64,000 nucleotides of DNA from Pseudomonas brassicacearum. GTDB lineage: Bacteria > Pseudomonadota > Gammaproteobacteria > Pseudomonadales > Pseudomonadaceae. Each line of letters begins with the position of its first letter. Position 1 is the stretch's first letter. The stretch covers positions 682,001 to 746,000 of the forward strand of contig NZ_CP007410.1 in NCBI RefSeq assembly GCF_000585995.1, read 5' to 3'. The notes below the pieces were generated by a model, which had not been told where the DNA came from, made no database searches, and saw nothing but the letters and a program-made list of their open reading frames with translations. Positions 57,755-64,000 of this stretch are shown piece by piece. The translations under genes were made by a program, and so were the position numbers.

Positions 57755-60700
57755 ATGGACAACACTGCCGAGCGGCAAACTAACGTGAACGGCACGGGGC
57801 CGGTATCTTCCCCGCAAGTGGCAACCGCACACACCATCTTGGAGAAATTGTCTCGGTGGCAGTCGGCTATCGACGCACGGCTGCGCAGCCAGATGACCTT
57901 GCTGGAGGTGCTGGAAGAGTATGTGTTGGTCGAGCTGCGCAACCACTATTACCACGGCAACATCAATCCGCATTTCATTGGCACCCTGCTCGACACGGTG
58001 CTGCAACGCATGATCGATCAGAAACCGCTGGCTAGCGATGAAGAACAGGATGCGCCCTACCGCTGGCCGGATGGGGCTGACCTGGGTTTTCCGGCTGAGC
58101 GCCAGGCGGTTATCGTCCAGGCGGTGGAGAGTGTCGCCTCGGGTTTTATTCATCACTACAAGGACTATCTGCGACGTCATTGGCGAATGGTGGAGCGCGA
58201 CGCCTCGCTTGAAGCGCTGCTCAGGCACAAGCTCGATGAGCACATGACTGCAGTCGACCTGCTTTTCCAGCCTGGTCCGCTGGAGGGCCTGGGGGGCGAT
58301 GAGTTCAGGGAGAAAATCGAAGCGCTCCAGCACCGCTGGCGGCAGATGAGTCAATTGACCGCATTGGCGACGACGCAGGAGCGCCAAAGCCTTGAGGCCA
58401 TCGCACGTTTGCAATTGCCTGATTGGTTGCGAGGGCTAAGCGACGCTGATCGTAAAGAGCTGAAGGTTTTTCAGGACCAGACCTCCCAGGCCCAGGCGTT
58501 GCTGGACGGACTGCTCGATGGCCTGGGTTCGCGGCAGGCTTTTGCCCGGCACCTGGCCAAGGATTATGTCAGGCGTGCAGGGGACATGGACGTCGAGCCG
58601 GACAGCATTCGAGTGCAATTGCAGTGGCGAAGCGTGATGGGGCAGCCGGTGCAGACCCGTAGCCTGAGCGAGTTGCTGGCGGCCGGCCCCATAAGGCCGG
58701 ACACCGTGTCGGTGTTCCTGGTGGAAAACGGCGCCATGCTGCGTAACCAGCCGCTTTTGCCAGGGTTCATTAGTCAAATGTTGGCGGATGTTGATGCCCC
58801 GGCCGGGTACTTGCAGGCACTGGTCGGCCTGTATGGCCGAGGGGATCTGAAAGACGCCATGCTTGATTGGTTCACGGCACGATTGCAGCAAAGTGCGTTC
58901 ATTGCCCGTTGTGCGGGTCATTTGAAGGTGACCCACCATGAGGCTCTCAAGACTCTGTGGGAGGGCGAAGCTTCGCAGTCCGCCAGCGCTCTGCGGGTTA
59001 GCTGTCTGGTGCTTCCAAACACGTTGAAGTGTGCCGATTTGCTCTTGTTCTATCGCGAGGACCTGCAAGGCGACCTGCTGTTGTACGCCCCCGACAAACC
59101 GGATGGCCAGGAGTGGATCGAATTGCCCTCGCTTTGGGCCGTGAGCGTGGAGATAGGCGCCTGGACCCGTAGCGAAGCTGGTCGCGAGTACCTGCTGCAG
59201 CGGATCTCTCCAAGGGATCGAGGCGTGGCCCGGGAGTATTTTGCCCGCGTGGCAGACAAGCCGGCGACCTGGGATTCGAGCCAGGATCCCAGGGGCGCGG
59301 TAGCCGGTTTCAAGGCTTGCCTTGAAGACATCGTTGCAATGGGCCTGAACAACAACCTGGCACAGGTGGAGCTGGACGAATCGCCTCGATGGTACTCCGC
59401 CCTGCCGCTGGAGGCCCGGCGAACCATCAGCAGCTTGAGCCAGGAGCTTCTGGTCCATCAGCACGTGTTCAATAAGCAGCTGGAGGGCTACGAAGTCTTC
59501 GTGGATTTCGCCAAGCGTATCGTCACGCAAGCGATTGCCCCTTACATGCGCAGCAAGGGTGTGCTGGCGCCGGTCGATCCTGCAACGGTGCTCATCGACT
59601 ACAACCCAGGGTTGGCGGACGGCAAGACGAAGGTCGCCAGCCTGCTGGATCTCGTCATCCATGGATATGACGACAACTCGGGTATCGACAATCCCAGAAA
59701 AGGTGTGCGCTCATCGGTGGGGCAGGACTTGGGACAGGTCCGCAGTGCGGAGCTTGCGTCCTATATCCGGCGGGCCTACGTGGGCGAGCAATATGCACGG
59801 GAGGTCCGTGCCAGGTTCCTGGATGCCAGTGCCCCTGAATACACCGCACGGCGCAATGCTTACCGCAGCCTGTTGCTGACCCGGATGGACCGTGACCTGC
59901 GTGTCGCAACGGGCAAATCCCAGTTGAGCGCGAACGAGTTCTGGTGGCTTACCCGCCAAGTCACCCTTCTGGGTGAGTCGGTGCCAGTGTCTGGTCCGGT
60001 GTATTTGGGGACCGTCGTGCAGCGCGAAGGCGTGATCAGGTTTTCCGTCGGTGGCCATATCGTGATGGGCGTCTACGTCTTCGCCTACTTCGATCCGAAG
60101 GGCGCTTATTGGCTGTACACACCGGACGCTCCGGACGGTGTCACGTTTCGCCGATACCAGGACTTTCCCGGGGCGGTCGCCACGCGCCTGCATGACTACG
60201 TGCTGCAGCGGGTCGCGCTCGGCGCCCGCGCGGCCGTCAGGCGTTCGTTGGCGGCGCTGGCGGCGGCGAGCATTGGCGTCGACACACTGCGTGAATTCAA
60301 TCGGGTGAACGATATCCAGGCAGAATTCGACGCCTACATCGAGCGCGCTATCAGCGATGTGGAAGACGTCACCAAGAGTCGCGCCGAGGTGATCAGGCAG
60401 CAGGTCATCAAGGGGCTGCTGTTTGCGTCGGCTCCCGTATGCCTGGTTTATCCGCCCTTCGCCTTACTGCTGGATGTTGCCTTTGTTGTCGTCAGCGTCA
60501 AGCAGGCCGCCGAGGCACATGGGCAGGGCGACACGGAGGGGGCGTTGGGTCATTGGCTGATGGCCTCCTGGGGCCTATTGTTCGCTGCCTTAGGGGGCGG
60601 GACCCTTGCTCCGCTACTGGGGCGAGCGGCCAGAAGCTTGAAGCTTGTCGCGAAGCCCATGTCACTGTCCGAGCAGCGCTTGAGAAGTGTGACGCCGCTG

Positions 60701-61720
60701 ATTGCCAAAGAGACCGGGCCGCTGATCCAGCCCATACGTTTCAAGCCGAAACAGGCGGTCGGCAAAGCGCCTGAGAATCTGGAGCTGGTAACCGGGGAGA
60801 GCATCTTCCAGGGCACCTATCGCAGCCCATCCAGCGCATCACAGCCGCACACTACTTATTACATCCGCAGTAAAGGCAAGTACTACCAGGTGAAGGAAGA
60901 CCCTTACTTCGGTGGTTTGTGCCTGGTGGATGCCAGTCGTCCCGGTGCCTTGTACAACCTGCCCGTCCGCAGGGTGGGGAAGGGCAAGTGGGTACACAAC
61001 GAGGTCGGGTTGAAAGGGGGCAATGATCAGATGCTTGTCCTCGGACGAGTGAATGATCTGCGGGAGGCGTTTCCCGGTCATGTCTTCCCGGATGTCTCAA
61101 GGGGTGCGTTGCAGGGCGAGGCCGTGGTGGCGAGGTTCAGCGAGGTCGCGGCGGATAACTATTTGTTCTCCCTGAACGCGCAGACCTGCGTGATCGCGTC
61201 GTTGTATAACCCGACCACCAAGGCAGGGGCCGTTATCCATTTCGATCACAATATCCGCGCACTGATCGAGCGCAGTCTGCGGGACGTGACGCGGCACCTG
61301 GGCGCTAACGCAAAGGATATTCGTGCAACCCTGGTGGGTGGCGACTGGCTGACGGGGGCTGACATTGGCGGGCGGGTCAGGTCGGCGATGCGGCGCCAGG
61401 GGCTGCGACCCACCTGGGATCATTGGTCGTATTCGTCCTGCTTCGGCAATACCTACGGTGTTTCACTGGATCTGCGCAGTGGCGTCACGACGGTATTCAA
61501 GACATCAGCCAGTCAGGTCGAACGCTACTACATACCGGTGCTGGCGCGGGCGAAACAGGGTTCTGATCCGGTGTCGGTGCGGGCTCGTGGGTTCATGACG
61601 CGCGTACGTAGCGAACCGCTGGTAGCCAATGCCAGTGGTGCTGTGCTCACCCCACAGGGGCGGCCAGCGACTGCGAAGCAGATCGAAGCCCACGCGTTCC
61701 CTACGGTGGCGCTGAGCTGA
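57755..61720 (+). CDS. Dermonecrotic-toxin-domain protein with C-terminal CheD-like deamidase domain
   Basis: 1321 residues, no signal peptide. Residues ~30-900 carry two copies of the pattern seen in dermonecrotic-toxin-type (DUF6543) proteins: DLLLYAPDKPDGQEW and YWLYTPDAPDGVTFRRY. A hydrophobic region follows at ~885-960 (LLFASAPVCLVYPPFALLLDV), then a linker. The C-terminal ~1135-1260 matches CheD. SLNAQTCVIASLYNP is followed by AVIHFDH, LIERSL..V..HLGA...DIRATLVGG, and FGNTYGVSLDLRSG. S1139, C1145 and H1162 fall at the spacing of CheD Thr, Cys and His. I infer a translocated glutamine deamidase. The start at 57755 has GGGAGGAA upstream. It is inserted between prmA and accC. Confidence 0.78.
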   Translation: MDNTAERQTNVNGTGPVSSPQVATAHTILEKLSRWQSAIDARLRSQMTLLEVLEEYVLVELRNHYYHGNINPHFIGTLLDTVLQRMIDQKPLASDEEQDAPYRWPDGADLGFPAERQAVIVQAVESVASGFIHHYKDYLRRHWRMVERDASLEALLRHKLDEHMTAVDLLFQPGPLEGLGGDEFREKIEALQHRWRQMSQLTALATTQERQSLEAIARLQLPDWLRGLSDADRKELKVFQDQTSQAQALLDGLLDGLGSRQAFARHLAKDYVRRAGDMDVEPDSIRVQLQWRSVMGQPVQTRSLSELLAAGPIRPDTVSVFLVENGAMLRNQPLLPGFISQMLADVDAPAGYLQALVGLYGRGDLKDAMLDWFTARLQQSAFIARCAGHLKVTHHEALKTLWEGEASQSASALRVSCLVLPNTLKCADLLLFYREDLQGDLLLYAPDKPDGQEWIELPSLWAVSVEIGAWTRSEAGREYLLQRISPRDRGVAREYFARVADKPATWDSSQDPRGAVAGFKACLEDIVAMGLNNNLAQVELDESPRWYSALPLEARRTISSLSQELLVHQHVFNKQLEGYEVFVDFAKRIVTQAIAPYMRSKGVLAPVDPATVLIDYNPGLADGKTKVASLLDLVIHGYDDNSGIDNPRKGVRSSVGQDLGQVRSAELASYIRRAYVGEQYAREVRARFLDASAPEYTARRNAYRSLLLTRMDRDLRVATGKSQLSANEFWWLTRQVTLLGESVPVSGPVYLGTVVQREGVIRFSVGGHIVMGVYVFAYFDPKGAYWLYTPDAPDGVTFRRYQDFPGAVATRLHDYVLQRVALGARAAVRRSLAALAAASIGVDTLREFNRVNDIQAEFDAYIERAISDVEDVTKSRAEVIRQQVIKGLLFASAPVCLVYPPFALLLDVAFVVVSVKQAAEAHGQGDTEGALGHWLMASWGLLFAALGGGTLAPLLGRAARSLKLVAKPMSLSEQRLRSVTPLIAKETGPLIQPIRFKPKQAVGKAPENLELVTGESIFQGTYRSPSSASQPHTTYYIRSKGKYYQVKEDPYFGGLCLVDASRPGALYNLPVRRVGKGKWVHNEVGLKGGNDQMLVLGRVNDLREAFPGHVFPDVSRGALQGEAVVARFSEVAADNYLFSLNAQTCVIASLYNPTTKAGAVIHFDHNIRALIERSLRDVTRHLGANAKDIRATLVGGDWLTGADIGGRVRSAMRRQGLRPTWDHWSYSSCFGNTYGVSLDLRSGVTTVFKTSASQVERYYIPVLARAKQGSDPVSVRARGFMTRVRSEPLVANASGAVLTPQGRPATAKQIEAHAFPTVALS

Positions 61721-61751
61721 TTCATTTGGCCGCTCTCTTGAAAAGCAGACA

Positions 61752-61787
61752 AAAAAAGACCCCGGCCAGTGGACCGGGGTCTTTTTT
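61752..61787. terminator. Bidirectional rho-independent terminator
   Basis: A 14-bp perfect stem (AAAAAAGACCCCGG / CCGGGGTCTTTTTT) with an 8-base loop. It separates the convergent toxin gene and accC and can end both transcripts. Confidence 0.93.
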
Positions 61788-61802
61788 ACATCACGTGAAA
61801 CA

Positions 61803-63164
61803 TCAGTGTTGGTTGCCCAACTTGTGTTCCAGGTAATGGATGTTGACGCCGCCTTTGCAGAAGCCTTCGTCACGGACCAGATCGCGGTGCAGCGGGATGT
61901 TGGTCTTGATCCCGTCCACGACGATTTCATCCAGCGCATTGCGCATGCGCGCCATGGCTTCCTCGCGGGTCGCCCCGTAGGTGATCAGCTTGCCGATCAA
62001 CGAGTCGTAGTTCGGCGGAACCGCATAGCCGCTGTACAGGTGCGAATCGACGCGAACGCCATTGCCGCCCGGGGCATGGAAATGCTTGACCGTGCCTGGG
62101 CTTGGCATGAAGGTTTTCGGGTCTTCGGCGTTGATCCGGCATTCCAGCGAGTGACCGCGGATGACCACGTCTTCCTGGGTGAACGACAGCTTGTTGCCAG
62201 CGGCGATGCTGAGCATCTCCTTGACGATGTCGATCCCGGTGACCATTTCCGAAACCGGGTGCTCCACCTGAACACGGGTGTTCATTTCGATGAAGTAGAA
62301 ACGACCGTTCTCGTACAGGAACTCGAAAGTGCCGGCGCCACGGTAGCCGATGTCGATGCAAGCCTTGACGCAGCGTGCCAGGACTTCCTCACGCGCTTTC
62401 TCGTCGATGCCCGGTGCCGGCGCTTCTTCGAGAACCTTCTGGTGACGACGTTGCAGCGAGCAATCGCGGTCGCCCAGGTGGATGGCCTGGCCCTGGCCGT
62501 CGGACAGCACCTGGACTTCGACGTGACGCGGGTTGGTCAGGAATTTTTCCAGGTAGACCATCGGGTTGCCGAACGCCGCGCCCGCTTCGGAGCGGGTCAG
62601 TTTCGCCGAGGAAATCAGGTCTTCTTCCTTGTGCACCACGCGCATGCCGCGACCACCGCCGCCGCCAGCGGCCTTGATGATCACCGGATAACCGACTTCA
62701 CGACCAATGCGCAAAGCGGTTTCTTCGTCTTCGGGCAGCGGGCCGTCGGAACCCGGAACAGTAGGTACACCGGCGGCAATCATGGCGTGCTTGGCCGAAA
62801 CCTTGTCGCCCATCAGGCGGATGGTGTCGGCTTTCGGACCAATGAAGGCAAAACCGGAGTTTTCGACCTGTTCGGCGAAGTCGGCGTTTTCCGCCAGGAA
62901 ACCGTAGCCCGGGTGAATGGCGGTGGCGCCGGTCACTTCGGCAGCGGCGATGATCGCCGGGATGTGCAGGTAAGAGTGCGCAGCCGACGCCGGACCGATG
63001 CAGACGGATTCGTCTGCCAGGCCCAGGTGCATCAGTTCTTTGTCGGCCTTGGAGTAAACGGCGACGGTCTTGATGCCCATCTCTTTGCAGGCACGCAGAA
63101 TCCGCAGGGCAATTTCACCGCGGTTGGCGATCAGTACTTTTTCCAACTTCGCAGGTTTCAACAT
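61803..63164 (-). CDS. accC: Acetyl-CoA carboxylase biotin carboxylase subunit AccC
   Basis: A 453-residue ATP-grasp enzyme that carboxylates biotin on Acc[24 protein letters not shown], the glycine-rich loop [10 protein letters not shown], and [18 protein letters not shown] are diagnostic. ATG 63164 has GGAGAG upstream. It starts 18 bp after accB. Confidence 0.98.
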   Translation of the reverse strand: MLKPAKLEKVLIANRGEIALRILRACKEMGIKTVAVYSKADKELMHLGLADESVCIGPASAAHSYLHIPAIIAAAEVTGATAIHPGYGFLAENADFAEQVENSGFAFIGPKADTIRLMGDKVSAKHAMIAAGVPTVPGSDGPLPEDEETALRIGREVGYPVIIKAAGGGGGRGMRVVHKEEDLISSAKLTRSEAGAAFGNPMVYLEKFLTNPRHVEVQVLSDGQGQAIHLGDRDCSLQRRHQKVLEEAPAPGIDEKAREEVLARCVKACIDIGYRGAGTFEFLYENGRFYFIEMNTRVQVEHPVSEMVTGIDIVKEMLSIAAGNKLSFTQEDVVIRGHSLECRINAEDPKTFMPSPGTVKHFHAPGGNGVRVDSHLYSGYAVPPNYDSLIGKLITYGATREEAMARMRNALDEIVVDGIKTNIPLHRDLVRDEGFCKGGVNIHYLEHKLGNQH

Positions 63165-63181
63165 CGAAAGCTCTCCGCGGT

Positions 63182-63646
63182 TCAAACGATGGTGAACAGC
63201 GGTTGGTCGTACTCAACCGGCTGGCCGTCTTCAACGAGGATGGACTCGATCACACCGCTGGTTTCAGCTTCGATGTGGTTCATCATCTTCATGGCTTCGA
63301 CGATGCACAGGGTGTCGCCTTTCTTCACGGTCTGGCCGACTTCAACGAAGGACGGCGAGGATGGGGAAGACTTGCGATAGAACGTGCCCACCATTGGCGA
63401 CCGGGCGACGGTGCCGTTGAGGGTTGGCGCGGCAGGTGCTGCTGGAGCCGCGGCGGCAACGGGCGCTGCTGCCGGAGCAGGTGCGGCGGCCGGAGCGTGC
63501 ATCGGCGCCGGTGCGTAGAACTGCTGGGCCGGGGTCTTGCTGTGGCGGCTGATGCGTACGGACTCTTCGCCTTCCTTGATCTCGAGCTCGTCGATGCCGG
63601 ACTCTTCCAGCAATTCGATCAGTTTCTTAACTTTACGGATATCCAT
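63182..63646 (-). CDS. accB: Biotin carboxyl carrier protein AccB
   Basis: 154 residues. An N-terminal dimer helix, an Ala/Pro-rich linker ([14 protein letters not shown]), and a C-terminal biotinyl domain with EAMKMMN (K120 is the biotin site). Operon aroQ-accB-accC. Confidence 0.98.
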   Translation of the reverse strand: MDIRKVKKLIELLEESGIDELEIKEGEESVRISRHSKTPAQQFYAPAPMHAPAAAPAPAAAPVAAAAPAAPAAPTLNGTVARSPMVGTFYRKSSPSSPSFVEVGQTVKKGDTLCIVEAMKMMNHIEAETSGVIESILVEDGQPVEYDQPLFTIV

Positions 63647-63694
63647 GAATCATCAACTCCCAAGGGTCGGTCAGGGGCGTTTAACGCTTGTTGT

Positions 63695-64000
63695 TCAAGC
63701 TGTTGCCTGTTTTTCAAGCTGTTCCAGGGCGGCCTCCAGGGCCAGTCGGTAACCGCTGGCGCCAAGGCCGCAGATCACTCCCACCGCTACATCGGAGAAG
63801 TAAGAGTGATGGCGGAAAGGTTCGCGTTTGTGCACGTTGGACAAATGCACTTCGATGAATGGGATGCTCACCGCCAGCAGCGCGTCACGTAATGCGACAC
63901 TTGTGTGCGTAAAAGCTGCGGGATTGATCAAAATGAAGTCCACGCCTTCGCCACGCGCGGCATGGATGCGGTCGATCAATTCATATTCGGCGTTGCTTTG
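63695..64000 (-). CDS. aroQ: 3-dehydroquinate dehydratase type II AroQ (5' end outside window)
   Basis: The C-terminal ~101 residues of a type II dehydroquinase of the shikimate pathway. [32 protein letters not shown] and [18 protein letters not shown] (catalytic His) are conserved. The N terminus lies beyond 64000. It is 48 bp upstream of accB, the usual aroQ-accB-accC order. Confidence 0.96.
   Translation of the reverse strand, partial: QSNAEYELIDRIHAARGEGVDFILINPAAFTHTSVALRDALLAVSIPFIEVHLSNVHKREPFRHHSYFSDVAVGVICGLGASGYRLALEAALEQLEKQATA

Overview
The window reads as chromosome of a fluorescent Pseudomonas (P. fluorescens group). This follows from GC-rich coding throughout, a gene order that matches established Pseudomonas blocks (desT-ureEFG, urtABCDE-ureDA-mddA-ureBC, retS-purD-purH-fis-dusB, prmA-accC-accB-aroQ), and about 17 paired REP palindromes of the kind scattered through fluorescent pseudomonads. 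No tRNA, rRNA, CRISPR, phage integrase or transposase was seen.

Layout. 0.1-3.5 kb: urease accessory genes ureE-ureF-ureG-hupE/ureJ and a DesT-like TetR regulator. 3.6-13 kb: a small secreted repeat protein, an AsmA-family protein, a bacterioferritin-like protein, a lipase, a PsiF-like protein, an AI-2E-family permease, a YegD-like Hsp70, and CbpA with its modulator CbpM. 13.2-23.5 kb: urease structural genes (ureD, ureA, two GNAT acetyltransferases, ureB, ureC) downstream of the urea ABC transporter urtABCDE, all on the minus strand. Sigma-54-type -24/-12 sites lie upstream of both urtA and ureE, so import, hydrolysis and nickel maturation look co-controlled by nitrogen status. 23.9-29.1 kb: a copper cluster (DUF2946, PCuAC chaperone, DUF2946, OprC-type TonB receptor, PepSY protein). 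29.3-37.9 kb: a cut-down antitoxin gene and two divergent cobalamin operons (cobL-cbiD-cobK and cobG-cobH-cobI-cobJ). 38-47 kb: an accessory island with a huge TcdA/TcdB-like toxin gene and a divergent pair of paralogous unknown genes. 47.2-57.6 kb: marC, retS, purD, purH, fis, dusB, a DUF3426 gene and prmA. 57.7-61.7 kb: a second large toxin-like gene. 61.8-64 kb: accC, accB and the 3' part of aroQ.

The most interesting material is the two large toxin-like genes. The first (38.3-45.4 kb) has a large-clostridial-toxin glucosyltransferase motif set (W127; D310-V-D312), a C58/YopT-like cysteine protease triad (C846/H933/D952) where clostridial toxins carry a C80 protease, and a TcdA/TcdB-like translocation region. 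Its reading frame is broken by an exact 8-bp tandem duplication (actggccg x2) near 43,650. Removing one copy restores one open frame of 2354 codons, so this is either a reversible switch or a very recent inactivation. The second (57.8-61.7 kb) is a dermonecrotic-toxin-domain protein. Its C-terminal ~130 residues match the CheD glutamine-deamidase pattern, with S1139, C1145 and H1162 at the spacing of CheD's Thr/Cys/His. This suggests a CheD/CNF-like deamidase effector.

Limits: all assignments come from reading the sequence and from recall of families. No database search or structure prediction was run.
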